64,000 bases of DNA from Perca fluviatilis (taxonomy: Eukaryota; Chordata; Actinopteri; Perciformes; Percidae). Positions 13,014-28,811 of this stretch are shown here, in pieces (within the stretch, counting starts at the first letter, position 1; the number at the start of each line of letters is the position of its first letter). A program made the position numbers and the translations under genes. The stretch spans positions 13,248,073 to 13,312,072 of the forward strand of contig NC_053129.1 in NCBI RefSeq assembly GCF_010015445.1, in the 5' to 3' direction. The notes beneath the pieces were generated by a model that worked only from the letters and a program-made list of their open reading frames with translations, made no database searches and had not been told where the DNA came from.

Positions 13014-13014
<1 letters not shown>

Positions 13015-14151
13015 AGAGAAGGAGCTGCTCCATCTCACCATTCGTTCCTCTCTCCGCTTCATCCCTTAAAAAATACCCCAAAACCACTAACTGGCTGCGG
13101 CGAGCTTCGCGCTGGGCGCAGAGTTTAAGGAGAATAGGAGGTCCTCCCCCTCTCGCACTCTCTCCCTCCCTCCCTCCCGTCTCCTCTCAGTGGTTTAGTC
13201 CAGCCATGGCGCTCTTATCATAAATCACCAGGCGTCTTCCGTGTCACCATGTCTGCTGCGAGAGGACAGGGGGTGGCGGGGAAGAGGAGGGGGACGCAGT
13301 GTTTATGTGCAGGGGGGAATTGCGAAGCCGGTTTGTCGCTAGCGTCAGATAGCATATGCTGCCAATTAAGGCCTTTAAACTTCCTCTTTCCACAAGCTCC
13401 GTTTGATTCTAATAGAAATAGGAGGTGATTGTCTCCGCTGTAGAGCAGCGGTGTGATCTCAGACGGGACCGGCGCTGTTCAATAAACTTCTGACTCCTGC
13501 TTTTAACATTTGGACCTATTTGAGTGCTAAAAGGGGCCCTGTGATGATGAGCCAGATCGAACTTTATTAGTTTAAATGTAACCAGAGTGGAACAATGCCT
13601 AAATATTTGGAAGGATTTTTTACAAACTCTAGAGCATCACTTCCGAATTAGGTGTTTTACTTGACTGATGATTATTTTGCAACCGCTTCTTAGCAACTGT
13701 AACATTTCAACACATGAGCTGGATTGTGTGAAGGTGTGTGTGGAGGGGAGGAGGCGGGACGGTGCACAGTTTGCATTGGAGCATCCATATCAGCTTCTGC
13801 TTGTACTTCTCGGTATGTTCTGTGGCTGGATACTGTTACAGAGCAGCCTGGCAAGGTGTCAACATGATCTCCAGAGATCTGAGAGCCTTAGTCACATCAC
13901 TTAGAAGGCATTAAGTGCTCGAGGTGTGCAAGTGGGTGAAGGCGGGCGGCGAGGTTTGGGCCTGTGTTTATGCGTGTGCTCGCACATGCGCGCGTGACAC
14001 TTTGAGAACAAAGCCTGACGCTCAAAAGATGAAAGCTGAAGGGAAAGACCAAACTAATCAAGGCTGACAAGGCAGCTGGCTGGATTTTAAACCCTTTCTA
14101 ATGCAGAGTCACACGGCCGCGTCGCGTAATCACTCACCCTCGCTCGGGGCG

Positions 14152-14156
<5 letters not shown>

Positions 14157-14194
<38 letters not shown>

Positions 14195-14203
14195 ACGCAC
14201 GCA

Positions 14204-14235
<32 letters not shown>

Positions 14236-14247
14236 CACACACACACA
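14157..14247. repeat. AC / ACGC compound microsatellite
   Basis: AC repeats, then about seven ACGC units, then AC repeats again. Confidence 0.95.
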
Positions 14248-14856
14248 GTAGGGTGTAGTACATTAGCAAAAGAAAATGGAGGAAAAAAAACACATGGCAG
14301 TGAGTCAAACAGGTGTACGGGGGAGAAACTTGTCTGGCGGCATGTAGGGAGTTTAAAGGAGCTTTCACATTGGGGGAAAAACAGAGACAAATTGGAACAC
14401 AGGCAAACAAACTGGCTAGACAATTACCCAGAATACCTTGTGAGAGAAGTGTATTGCTATAAAGACACTTTATTTGTCAGTCACGAGCCTGTTATTATCC
14501 CGGGCCTGTTATTACCCGTACTCATCTGGGATCAAAGGCTCGGAGCGAGGAAAAAAACGGAAACAATCATTTTTTTTCCCTACTGTCATCCACGCCATCC
14601 AAACCACTTTCTGGAGAGACAGTCGGACTCTGACTACATGCCTCATTCCTCTCTCATTTGAGAATGAGCTAATAGCAGCTCGCCGTGCTGTGTAAGTCTC
14701 TGGTAAATACTAGCACATAGAGGGATTTCTTTTGGAGTCTTTGTTTATGTTTCTGCTTTTGCGTGTGAGCTTGTGTGCATGCATGTCCGTCTTTCTCTCT
14801 CCCTTTCCCTCATTCTTTCGCATTAGAAAGAAATCTGGATTATTTGTGGCAGTTTA

Positions 14857-15611
<755 letters not shown>

Positions 15612-16120
15612 CAGTGATTCCCAAGCAGGGTAGTTGCCAGGGGTTGCAGAGAGATTATGGACTTGCTGAACTCCTTTGAAAAAAAAATAGAAATCAAGAA
15701 CATATTGAGTTAGCTACAACTCCTGAACGCTATTGAGATTGAGAGTGCATGAAAAGTAGTAGGGATCAAAACAAAAACAAAATGGATAAATGGTTAAAAA
15801 AGTAAGCTTAAAGTAATGAATAAACATTTGAAAAAGTTAGCCAAAAGTAATGGTTGAACGTCCAGCAGTCACTCCAAGCAGTACGTAACGTAGTAAGAAA
15901 GCGAACGTGACCAAAAAGACCTAATCATTGCCAGTTCAATTGTATAAAAACATTATTATCTACTTTGATATAACTAATATCTTATTTAATAGTCTTAAAT
16001 AACATCCTATTTAAAATCCATTCAAAACCATTTGGAATGTGTCGGGTGGTAAAGGGGTACTTGGGTTTCTGTGACAGGGCTGTGGGGGGTACGTCAGACA
16101 ACAAGGGTTGTGAACCACTG
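15612..16120. mobile_element. short hAT-type non-autonomous element
   Basis: Ends CAGTGATTCCCAAGCAGGG and GTTGTGAACCACTG form hAT-like inverted repeats. The flanking 8-mers CGCTAATT (15604-15611) and CTCTAATT (16121-16128) match at 7 of 8 bases, a slightly decayed target duplication. No transposase frame remains in the 509 bp. Confidence 0.8.
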
Positions 16121-18387
<2,267 letters not shown>

Positions 18388-19544
18388 AGGTGCTGACACA
18401 CCAAGGAGATCGTCAGCCATCGGTGAGCATTCTTTGCCGTAGTTTTTGCGATCTGTCACACAATGTTGCTACTCGTCGAACCTCCTCGGCTTCTTTTTGG
18501 AGACGTCAGTGAGAGGAATCCATCTGATTGGCTATTCAGCTTGAGCCATTTCGTACACAAGAAGAAAAAAGTGAGGAAAGCAAGCAAACGACTTTCGAGA
18601 GGCCACACACAGAAGGCTCCTTTCATTTTGCATCTTCATCTCATCCAATACACATAGAGCTGTCAAAACTTGTCAAAAATGACGTTCCAATGTTCTTTCT
18701 AAAAAAAAACCCACAGAGGTTTAATATAATTGGAATATCTATTTTTGTCCATTATGTCCATAATACGGCAAAGGTACAACAAGATACATAACTACTTGTG
18801 TAGGTATATTTATTTGAACATAAACATGTCTATATACCTACACATGACAAAATAAACTAATAAATAATGTCCTATAGGCTACTGCAAAACTTAAGTTAAA
18901 GACCGTAGACCTTTCTCCCTGTGCACCATGGTTTTGTGCGAGACGGAGAACTGAGCCCCAAAGCAAGCAAGCTAGCTAACTAGCCAGCCGGCTAGCCGGC
19001 CACTAGATTGGAAAAATGTAACAACTTAATGTTTCATTCACACACTCTTGTCACAACATAGGAAAGCACATTGCTATGGCCAGATGAGTGACAACTATGT
19101 TTGGCAAATTTCCTGTAACCAGTGTAGCATGAAGGCATGTTGGGTGGAATTAGCAAAAAAGCTAACCTGCCAGCCAGAATGGATGACAGCCCGGCAGATG
19201 GACAATCTGGTTAGCCGTGGGTTGTGTCTGTTGTCATCCCGGTGGGGAGTGAAGCAGAGGGACCGTAGGCTCTGTGCTGCCGCTGGCTGATTCTGGCAAA
19301 CACTGTTTTGTTGTATGTATCATAGCAACGGTTTTAATATCCAGTTTCCCTTTTTAGATGACGAATAGATTACCGCCGGCTGCTGGTATTGAGCGTTATT
19401 TAACGTACGTGCCAGTTGGTCGTTGACCGCTGTCTTTGCTGTGTGTTCAACTTTTTGGCCAAGACACAGGGCGATGAGAGGCGATGCCCCAGTCGGCCTT
19501 CATCGCCACTAGTTCTTGGCTGTCTGCCTGGTGTGTCAGCACCT
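18388..19544. mobile_element. PIF/Harbinger-like non-autonomous element
   Basis: Ends AGGTGCTGACACACCA and TGGTGTGTCAGCACCT are perfect inverted repeats over 16 bp, flanked by TAA on both sides (18385-18387 and 19545-19547). A 3 bp TAA/TTA target duplication is typical of PIF/Harbinger. The 1,157 bp body has no transposase frame; it contains the perfect palindrome GCCGGCTAGCCGGC near 18,985-19,000. Class is inferred from the ends only. Confidence 0.75.
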
Positions 19545-20995
19545 TAAAATGTGTAACATTGACCTTCCGGCTGAGGAACTTTGTCGCAGGCCATCCCCAC
19601 CTTTGTCTCACTCCCTGCTGATTTTATGTCACTTTCACCATCAAACAAACATCAAATGACAACAAAATAATCTCTCAAAAATGGTCTCATCTTAGGTGTG
19701 TCATTTTTCCACTACTGCAAGTTTAAAATATATATATTTCAGCCACATAAATGCTTTTATGAAACCATCGGACTCTTTCTGACTCAAATTAATTTATTCT
19801 GGAACAACAATTTGAAAATGACAGGAGTGAAAATGCAGCCAGACAGACCATGATTTTTATTACAATGACGTTACCGGACTAGCATTGTCCAGTTCAAAAC
19901 AAACAGACAATCTCATCATCCGCTTCTTTGCATAGTTGCTTTGGAACGCGCATAATATAGTCCACTTGAAAACCTCAGCGTACTAAAGTTTTTTGCTTTC
20001 TAGCATAATTCATGGCCATATTTCATTAAAAATATTTCTCCATCGTTCCTGCGGATAATTTGTGCCTCTTGCTGGCATTCCTCATCTCTCTGTGCAAGCT
20101 GTGCCCAGTCAATCATAGCGTTTCCATTTTCAACAGACCGAATTTCTATTCTAAAAAAGCCTCGGGATACAGTGCGGGCTTTGTGCATAGCCCGTCTCCT
20201 AGTGATGGGAATAAATAGCAATGGGAGACCGAGGGAGATGAGGGGAGACAGAGGGGGACAGACACGAGGGGGAGGAGGCACATGGAGAGGAAGAGACCCT
20301 GATGACTAGTAAATTAAGATCACTGGATCAGTCAGGAGCACAGAGCACAGTGAATGGTGAAATAGTTAGAGAGGGTTTAGGATTTCGACATCTTTAAGGA
20401 AGATCCCAAAATACAGACATATATTAACATGTATATTTAAGGAGATAAAGCTAATTCTGATCGACATGACAAGCCAGCTCTCTGTCACTGGTAACTTAGA
20501 CTTGTTGTCGCAATTTCAGTAGCTCTCAGCTTTCACCCACAACCATATTGTCAAGAAACCTATGGATGCAACCTAGTTAAAAGGAAACCAATGTATCTTT
20601 TCCTCCTATAGCAATGCAGCATGTCAACCACCACATTAAGGTCCAATTTACACTCCAAACAGCCAGACCTCAAGTCTATTAGTTTAGCCTGCCTTGACAG
20701 TAAATACAGTTTTTTTCACAAGTTAATTACACCTTTTAGACGACAACTATTGCCAAACACAAGACGTCTCAGCTGTTTTATCGGAACCCTAGCAGGGCGG
20801 AGGAATGAGCCGGGGGTATTTAAAGGAGCGGGAAAGGCGGATGATTTCACTGCCGTAGGGAAAGTCCCTGAGATTCCCATCATCTCTGTGAAAACAGCGG
20901 AGATTTTCGATAGCGCCTGCCACTTCCCTGCCCAGCCAGCGGCCGGAAACATAGACAGATTCAGACCAGATGTGAGCAACTTGCGCGTGCGTGCG

Positions 20996-21048
<53 letters not shown>

Positions 21049-21500
21049 AAGAATAGACATATGCAAACACACATCTGTGCATGCAATAATGCACATTTGA
21101 ACACATGCATCATACATACACCCTTGCCCATACAAGTACAGTACAGGCTCACGCATGCCCATACACACACACACAGGCTAAAAAAGATTAATCATGATTA
21201 GATAACACCGCTATAGATAGTATATCTAATCACACAGTTGCACACTGATCCTAGAATAGTATTATTTCAGCCGTCCCAGATACATAAGTCTGGATTCAAC
21301 TCTCCCCTGCTGATCTGATAACAGTTAGTAAGAGCAAGTAGGCAAACAGAATATAAGTCCTCTGTAATTAATGGCAGCATCAGATTGGATCTGAGCCTGA
21401 GCACAGAGATCTTTGACGAATAGTTAGCTGTTCCCTCATATGTCCTGGCTGAAAATATTCCTCAAAAACCCAAGTTTTCATTTTTTTTTTTCTCCAAATG
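19545..21500 (-). other. runx2 intron, unique plus CA tract
   Basis: No recognised gene; a CA microsatellite is at 20997-21046. Confidence 0.5.
20997..21046. repeat. (CA)n microsatellite
   Basis: About 24 AC units after a short GCGCACGC stretch. Confidence 0.95.
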
Positions 21501-21504
21501 CTCA

Positions 21505-21840
21505 AAAGATTATTGGGATAGTGTTTGGGAAATACACTCTTTTGCTTTCTCGTTAAGAGTTAGAAGAAGAAGATTAAGAGAAGATTGTTACCACTTTCTT
21601 GTCGGTAAAGTAAATATGCAGCTACAGCCTAGCATAAAGACTGGAAACAGCTAGCCTGGCTCCACCTAAAGGTAATAAAATTAGTTAAAAACAATATAGA
21701 AAGTGTCAATGAGTGAGCTTTAGAGGTGCTGGTAGGGATTTTGTAACATTCGGACAAAGCCAAGCTAGCTGTTTCCCCATTTCCGGTCTTTAACCTAAGA
21801 TAACGTTTCCTGGCTATAGCTTTTACTGTACAGACTGGAG
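21505..21840. repeat. palindromic dispersed repeat
   Basis: Plus-strand AGCATAAAGACTGGAAACAG and AGCTAGCCTGGCTC (21630-21665) recur in inverted form as AGCTAGCTGTTTCCCC and CCGGTCTTTAACC (21765-21795). The words TTGGGAAATACACTC and AGGTGCTGGTAGGGATTTTGT are familiar from an abundant teleost repeat. Ends are not resolved. Confidence 0.6.
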
Positions 21841-22699
21841 AGTGGAATTGATTTTCAGGTCTCGGCGAGAAAATGTTTCCAAAATCTTGATTTATTCCTT
21901 TGACGAACCCCCACCAACGCATCAAGTTTCAGCTATCACTACAGACACATCACTAGCAAATTCTCCTGCCTGCAGACTGACTAAGAAACATGTGAGGAAA
22001 CTGCTGAGCGCCAGAAAATCCTGAATAAATGGGATGATTTATAAATTTGGTGTCACGTCATGCCCTCTAAGCCCTTCAGGCTGGTTTATGATCACTGGGT
22101 GAGCTTGGATGAATGTATCTTTGGGGCCGATTCAGAAAAAAACCATGCTCATGGAGCCTGGGTTGAATCAGCCAGTCTGTATTTGTGTGTGTGTATGTGT
22201 GTCAGTCATCTCACAGTGGAACAGCCAGTAAAGTCGATGAATGAATACACTGGGTCCATATTTCACTTTTTTATTTGGAGCCCTCACAGTGGCCATGTTG
22301 TTTTTGTGAGCGGTCAGAAACAATGAATTATTTCAGGTGGCAATCTAAAACTGGCAGAGCGTGGCTCGAAAGGAAAAGCGCTGAGTGGGTGACAGCCAGA
22401 CGCCCGTCTACCATGGGGGTCTGGTATACAGGGAGGAGAGGGAGGGAGGGAGGAGAGAAAGAGAAGGGGAAAGAGAGGGGAGATAATAAAAACAGAATTG
22501 AGGGTGGGGGGGTGAGGGGTGGGGGAGAAAAGAAGTGAAAAAGAGAGGAGGTGCGGGAGATGAGGCAGCGAGCGAAGGAGAGAAGGAGACGGAGAGAAAG
22601 GGGGAGCCAGGCTGTCGTGGAGCGCTGCCAGCCGTCTGTGTGGTCCATGCGTTCCAGCCTGGAGGAAGCAAGCCAGGCAAGGGAAGGGCGCGCGCGAGT

Positions 22700-22756
<57 letters not shown>

Positions 22757-23843
22757 ATTCCCAAAGGCGAAACATTTATTGAACACAAAAACACATAATA
22801 TACACACTTGTACGATATTGTACGAAGTTTAAAGAGCACACACACATACAGACACAGAGTTTGGCTTGTGTGTGCTCCCTCTGCACTTCTCTGCTCACAT
22901 TAAAGTGTTTTGATTCAGAACAGTGGAGAACAAATCCCTCCGAGATGTTTTTTACTGCAGCTCCGGGCCAACCAACTCCGGACCCTCATTCATAATCTTT
23001 ATCTTTTTTTATGATTCACTCTCTGCCTCCATTTCTTACTCTTTATTCTGCTGTCTTCCTCTCTGTCTCTCCCTCCCACTGAATGACTTTGTGTTTTGCG
23101 TTGTAAAGGCCTTGGCACCTCTTCAAGGAACTTCATAAGACATTCAACTGACTGACTGCCTCTGGAAAAGCCTGCAGCCGTTTTTTTTCTCTTCCCCCCC
23201 CTCCTTCCTCCCTCCCTCTTTTCATTCCTTTTCCTCCTGATGTTTTGGTGAGTTTTATTTGTCCGGCTCCCATTGTTAAAAGCTGTTTCGAGTCAAGGCA
23301 GCAGCAGATAGGTATGGGTGTGTAACTGTCTGTGAGGGAGAACAGCGTATTGAGTCTTCTGAAGTCATCTTTAAGTACCTGGATGCTATACAAAAGTATA
23401 TTCTATTTTTTGGACATGTTGCTTGAGGACGTCACTGACAAAGCATTATAATCCAAAACCAAAAATGCCCTCATATCCCTATATCTAAATAGAGTGGTAC
23501 TATGTAGTAGCATCCCAGACAATCTTAGCATATAGCATTGAGCATAAACAGCTGTTGTCAGAAACAAAGCCCAGGCCTAACAGCAGGTAATAGTACCCTA
23601 CTAGCGCATGTAAAGGCATGTGTGTGTGATGACACTGTTTGGAGGCCTTATGGTGTCATCATGACAGACATGTTAATGAAGGTGTCTCACTTACTCATAC
23701 TGTTTCCAGCCTAGCAGCACCAAAGGTGGCAGTTTTAAAGAGTTTTAATGGGACATAGCCTAGTGACCACTCCTATAAGGTTGTTTCGGTGTGTGGGTGT
23801 TTGTCTGAGTGCATTTAAATGAGTATGGGTGTTAGTGCTGCAT
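21841..23843 (-). other. runx2 intron, purine-rich and unique sequence
   Basis: A 180 bp GA-rich tract at 22430-22610, a CA tract, and otherwise unique sequence. No exon seen. Confidence 0.5.
22703..22752. repeat. (CA)25 microsatellite
   Basis: Uninterrupted CA units after a CGCGCGCGAG stretch; preceded by a purine-rich region (22430-22610, mostly G and A). Confidence 0.95.
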
Positions 23844-25090
23844 TTAAAGGTACAATATGTAACATTTCTAAATTAAAATGTCTAAAAATGACCATACTTA
23901 TGTAAAATATTTTTTGAGTTGTGTTCTTACACTATCCCAAATGTTTCCACCAAATTTCATAGCCAGAGGACGCTTCCTTTAGTCAGTGGCGTCATATAAC
24001 CTTTCACCCTCTAGTTACTCGTATCTTGTCACAGAATATCACAGAAAGAAATACTTGTAACGTAATACTGCTTTTTTTTGCCACACGGCATCATTTTGTG
24101 ATTAATTACATGCCACTTTGCAACACAGTAATACAGCAGAGACCTAATTTATTGATACATTTCAATATCGATCCAGCTTAACGTTACTACAATGTGCTGG
24201 TTTACGAGTAGCTAACGTTAATGCAAATGCTTGGTGGGTAACGCTATAAAGTTACAACATCGTTCAACACGCTCATAAAGTTACTTTTAGTATGTTTTGA
24301 CCACAGATAACAGCACTGGGCTAACCCACAAATGTTCACCAGTAACGTTAACCGTATAGATAAGACGACTAATCTAATGCTAATTAAGCCAGCTAGCACA
24401 CCCCGGTCGGTCTGTCTCACTCCCCCGGGGCAGAGAGACTTCAGTCGGGATGACAGCTGACAACAGCCCCGGGACATATAGTTACCGTTAGCACCTAGCC
24501 AGCTAGCAGCAAGCCACTATCATTAAAGCAATCCGAACCCGGCCAGCTCTTAACTCCAGTGCCGGTTGCTAACGATGGTAACGAGCTAACGGCAGTTTAA
24601 TGAAGCGTTGGGAAACAGACCATATCAGACCCAGGCACCGGAGTCAGAACAGCGGCCATCCATAACGTTAGTTACGTCTCTGTTAGCGCTACCGGTGTTC
24701 GTGCCACAAATCTCCTACCTGCCGAATTTCTCCCCCCTTCGCGTTGAGCTGTCTTTACAGTTAGCTAAATTAACCTGACAAAAAGTGGGTTAAGCACCAA
24801 AACGACTAGTTAAGATTACAGCAAAGTAAAGGGAGAGATAATTCCGGGCAGCTGGGAGATCTTCTGCTGCCGACATTGGCCATCGAAAGTCCTTGCTGTC
24901 CCGGAGATTCCCCCAGCAATCCCCACCCACACCCGTCTCTCAGCCTCCTTGAATAACGTACAACAAACCCCGTCCGCCCCGGTGTTGAAAACATCCAAAA
25001 GGTGACATTGACATGTGAAATATATTGTGATAGTGTAGTTTTAGCCACTGGCTAATGTTAGCTTGCTGGCTTTTTAGATAAATCGTCAAC

Positions 25091-25122
<32 letters not shown>

Positions 25123-25367
25123 TGAGGAAGTTATTTCTTGTTTATTGGAATAACATGAATAAACGTTACTAAACGTAACGTGAATAAACTTGAATGGGTA
25201 AACTCGTCTGTGAACAGATGCATTCTAATCGACAATGGTGTTTAACAATAAAAACTACAACTCCCATTTCCACACAACTTCCCAACTTCATCAAAAGTCT
25301 GTGTTTACCATCCATTGTTTTGATTGAGAGACCCCTAGTGGCAGAAAGTTACATATTGTATGTTTAA
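23844..25367. mobile_element. TTAA-flanked non-autonomous DNA element, 1.5 kb
   Basis: Inverted ends AGGTACAATATGTAAC on the left and GTTACATATTGTATG on the right, each next to TTTAA. The pair with TTAA fits a piggyBac-like element. The inside carries many TAACGTTAGC and GCTAGC words and a 29-base A run at 25091-25119. No transposase recognised. Confidence 0.65.
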
Positions 25368-25384
25368 TAGATGAACTATGCATC

Positions 25385-25960
25385 ATCCTCTACTGCCTAT
25401 CTCACTTGTGGTGTGCCACAAGGCTCAGTTTTAGGCCCACTATAGCTTTCTGATTTTATGCTTCCTTTAGGGGACACTATTCACAAATATAATATTAAGT
25501 GTCCTTTTTTTTATGCCGATGACATCCAGAAAAGTATCCATTGTTTTTGTTTTATTCCATTTCAACGACTGTAACTTACTTTATTCATATTTAAGAGTTT
25601 GACTACAGTTGGTCCAAAGTATCTTAACAGATTTAAGGGAGTGGGATGACATCATTAGGTCTAGCTCCAAAATACATCCGTCAACTCCTGACCCCTGGTG
25701 AGCTGGACCACAGCCTGAAGTCCTCTGGCAAGGGTCTCCTGGCTATTCCTAGGTTCCCAGGTTAGTATCTAGAGGCAACAGGTCCTTTGCTGAGAGGGCT
25801 TCTTGCCTTTAGAATTCTTTGTTGGAGAAACTTAGGCTTGCTACTTCTACGTCAACTTCGTAAGTCCCTTCACAGGCATTTTCATGCTCATAATTTCCAG
25901 TCTGCTATTAGCCACAGTATTATATAGTGTGATTTACATTTTACTTTGTTTTCCCCTTTT
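25385..25960 (+). pseudogene. LINE reverse transcriptase remnant
   Basis: Plus-strand translation gives LTCGVPQGSVLGPL, then a stop, then FYADDIQ about 110 nt later: the conserved RT motifs with the YADD catalytic site. Farther on, PKYIRQLLTPGELDHSLKSS and GLLAIPRFP resemble the carboxyl end of fish non-LTR elements of the Rex/L2 kind. Stops and gaps show the copy is dead. Family assignment is by motif memory. Confidence 0.8.
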
Positions 25961-25988
25961 GTCTGTATAGTATTATTATTTTATCTTC

Positions 25989-25990
<2 letters not shown>

Positions 25991-26053
<63 letters not shown>
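25991..26053. repeat. (TA)31 tract, left of hAT insertion
   Basis: Pure TA directly abutting the hAT element; TA continues on its right side at 27276-27285. Confidence 0.95.
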
Positions 26054-26056
<3 letters not shown>

Positions 26057-27275
26057 GGCTGGGCAAGTTAACGCGTTATTATCGCGTTAACTCATTAATT
26101 AATTAACGCCGACAATTATTTTATCGCGCATTAACGCCGTTTTATTATTTCTTTTATTATTGTAAAAGTCTGTTGCTGACTGCTGCCGGGCGTTCAGGAA
26201 CCGGAAAAGAAAAGAACTGGCGGGTAAACAAACCAACAAACATGGAGAAGGGTACAGAACTTTTACATGGCCATTTTCATTGACAGAACCAAAGTTATTT
26301 GTAACCACTGCAAAGTTGAATTTTCTTATCACCGGAGTACTTCCAGTCTGAAATATCACCTAAATGAAATACATTCCGCTGATACCAGCAAATCATTCAA
26401 CGAAACAAACAGTGGCGCAAGGCTTCAGCAGACTACTTTAGATGCAGCGTGTGGGAGAAGTAGAGATAAACAAAGGCAAGAGAAGCTAACAAATGCCATA
26501 GCGAAGTGGATAGCTACAGACTGCAGGCCGATTAGTGTTGTGGAGGAACATTCTGAGAATCGCAACAAATGACGGCAGGTATGAGATTCCCTCGCACCAT
26601 CACAAGAAGAATACACGAGTTGCATGAAAAGGAGAGGACCGCAAAAGCGACAACTTTACAACGTGCACCTGCTGTTGCTCTCACTGGGAACTACTGGACA
26701 TCACTGGGTAACCATAATTACCTTGGAGTTACAGTGCATTATATTGATGAACAGTGGGCACTGCATTCACATGCTCTGACTGTAATGAAAACAGAGGAGA
26801 TTATGCTGAAACGTTTGTGCTTCACCTCACTCTAACAGGGACATTTGGTACTGAACAAGAAAAAAAAACATTCTGCTGTTATCTCAGAAATTACCTCTTT
26901 TAATGTTATGATTGTGGCTCAGGATTTTGTGGGCAGTTTTAATTTATATAAAACAAACAGGATAACATTAATGCCCTGGCAGTGGCAATACGCTTTAATT
27001 TTGTATTTGCTTTGATTACATTGTTTAAGTTGAGATTTACACTAAATATTTTATTTAACTGCTACTGTATGAACAAAATGCTGATGTTAAGTGTTTGCAG
27101 AACAAATGTTATGGCACTTTCGTTCATATGGCAGAACATTTAAAATAAAATTGCACTATACACTACTTTTGAATTCATTATTGGATTTTGCGTATAACAA
27201 TGTGATTAATCGCAATTAATCAGGGAAATCGTGCGATTAATCGCGATTAAAACTTTTAATCGTTGCCCAGCCCTA
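26054..27275 (+). mobile_element. hAT element with BED zinc finger remnant, inserted in TA tract
   Basis: Inverted ends TAGGGCTGGGCAA and TTGCCCAGCCCTA are perfect over 13 bp. The flanking 8-mers are both ATATATAT, which fits a hAT duplication, although inside a TA repeat this is not decisive. Subterminal sequence is rich in TTAACGCG and GATTAATCGCG words on both sides, forming further inverted repeats. The 1.2 kb copy retains a BED finger and a piece of transposase core in different frames. Confidence 0.9.
26267..26835 (+). pseudogene. hAT transposase fragment (BED finger and core)
   Basis: The first frame (26267-26572) has VICNHCKVEF..TSSLKYHLNEIH, a BED-type zinc finger with C-x2-C and H-x4-H. 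A second frame (26569-26835) has GNYWTSLGNHNYLGVTVHYI and DEQWALHSHAL, matching the conserved early core of hAT transposases. The two are in different frames and the catalytic remainder is missing, so no active transposase is expected. Related domesticated genes are the ZBED family. Confidence 0.85.
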
Positions 27276-27283
27276 ATATATAT

Positions 27284-27714
27284 ATTCAAAAGTTTGGGGT
27301 CACTTAGAAATTTCCATTCCACTCCATTATAGACAGAATACCAGCTGAGATCAGTTGTTGCATTGTTTTTTTAACCAGGGCAGCAGTTTTCAGATTACAT
27401 TATGTGCTTACATAATTGTAAAAGGGTTCTCCAATGTTTTCTCAGTTAGCCTTTTAAAATGATATCAGATTAGTAAATAGAATGTGCCTTTGGAACATTG
27501 GATGAATGGTTGCTGATAATGGGCAATGTAGATTATGCATTAAAGATCAGCCATTTCTTTCTACAACAGTGGAGAACCCTTTTGCAATTATGTAAGCACA
27601 TAATGTAATCTGAAAACTGCTGCCCTGATTAAAAAACAATGCAACTGATCTCAGCTGGTATTCTGTCTATAATGGAGTGGAAATTTCTAAGTGACCCCAA
27701 ACTTTTGACCAGTA

Positions 27715-27716
<2 letters not shown>
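27284..27716. mobile_element. Tc1/mariner-type MITE with long inverted arms
   Basis: Two arms of about 145 bp are near-identical inverted copies: left starts TTCAAAAGTTTGGGGTCACT, right ends AGTGACCCCAAACTTTTGAC. These are the terminal sequences of fish Tc1-like transposons. The 130 bp between the arms has no coding capacity. Flanks are TA and GT repeats. Confidence 0.85.

Positions 27717-27742
<26 letters not shown>
27715..27742. repeat. (GT)14 tract
   Basis: Directly follows the Tc1-type MITE. Confidence 0.9.
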
Positions 27743-27754
<12 letters not shown>

Positions 27755-27755
<1 letters not shown>

Positions 27756-27806
27756 GCTGTCCTATGAATAAAGGCCTAAAATGGCCAAAACATTTTCTTA
27801 AAAAAA
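27755..27806 (+). repeat. 5'-truncated SINE tail (plus orientation)
   Basis: AGCTGTCCTATGAATAAAGG and CCTAAAATGGCCAAAACA, ending in an A run. The same 51 bp occurs inverted at 28812-28863 as part of a fuller SINE copy. Confidence 0.7.
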
Positions 27807-27808
27807 TA

Positions 27809-27812
<4 letters not shown>

Positions 27813-27872
<60 letters not shown>
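27813..27872. repeat. (TA)30 tract, left of second hAT insertion
   Basis: Pure AT/TA; TA repeats also follow the element at 28791-28810. Confidence 0.95.
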
Positions 27873-27875
<3 letters not shown>

Positions 27876-28790
27876 GGCTGTGAAAATAACGCTTTAATTT
27901 CGATTAATTAAACTGAGAAAAAATAACGCGTTAAAAAAAATAACGCTGATTAATCCATTCCATATTGACGTTTGACCCGGAGCCGTTCTAGCCACTATTC
28001 GACTGTAAAATGAAGGAGGGAGACGAGAATGTGCTGCCTGGATCATTGATTGGAACATTTAGCTACTTGTTACTTCTTCCTGCCAACCCTGGCTACCGAA
28101 ATCTGGTGCCACTGATATGTCTGCTCTTCTCTCTGATGCTCTGAAACGGACGATACAGGCAACACAAACACCGCTGCACGCGGACGCTAGTTAACACTAT
28201 ACTCGACAGCAGCTAACGTTAGCCTACCGCTAGCTAGTAGCTGGATTAAACACTGTTAAAATGCTGACAGCTAACGCTAAACGGTGTAAAGTTTGACTGT
28301 TTTACTGTAGAGGATTCAACACCGGTATGTAACAATCTGCTAGCCTGACAAGCCAGCTGCCCCTAGGGTGCGTCTAGATTTCTAGGCTAATAATCTGCAG
28401 CTGCCGTCGGAAAAACAACACAGACGGTGCGTTCAATGAAACTAGTAAACTACAGCCTCGTGGTGCATTTGAAGTTATTGTAAATGTCCTTTTCCCATCT
28501 GGTGGTTGTTTTTGTCGTTCAACAGCAATTTACTAGTGAAATAAGTTATTGTTATTGTTATAGATTATTATCAAATCATTTCATTTTGACCATATGGCCT
28601 TAGCAATAAACAAGCCCTTCTTTAATGTCACCAACTGTTGTTTAGTACCCTTCTTTTTTCTTTTCTTTTTTTACTTTCTTAAAAAGTATCGGTTCAGGCA
28701 CCGTTAATTATGTATGCGATTAATTTCGATTAATTAATCACAGAGTATGTAATTAATTAGATTACATTTTTTAATCGATTCACAGCCCTA
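27873..28790. mobile_element. second hAT-type element inserted in a TA tract
   Basis: Inverted ends TAGGGCTGTGAA and TTCACAGCCCTA are perfect over 12 bp, flanked by ATATATAT on both sides. Subterminal words with TTAATTAATCG occur on both sides. The 918 bp body has no transposase frame. Its ends are related to, but distinct from, those of the element at 26054-27275, so it is a separate family rather than a duplicate. Confidence 0.85.
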
Positions 28791-28811
28791 ATATATATAT
28801 ATATATATATT

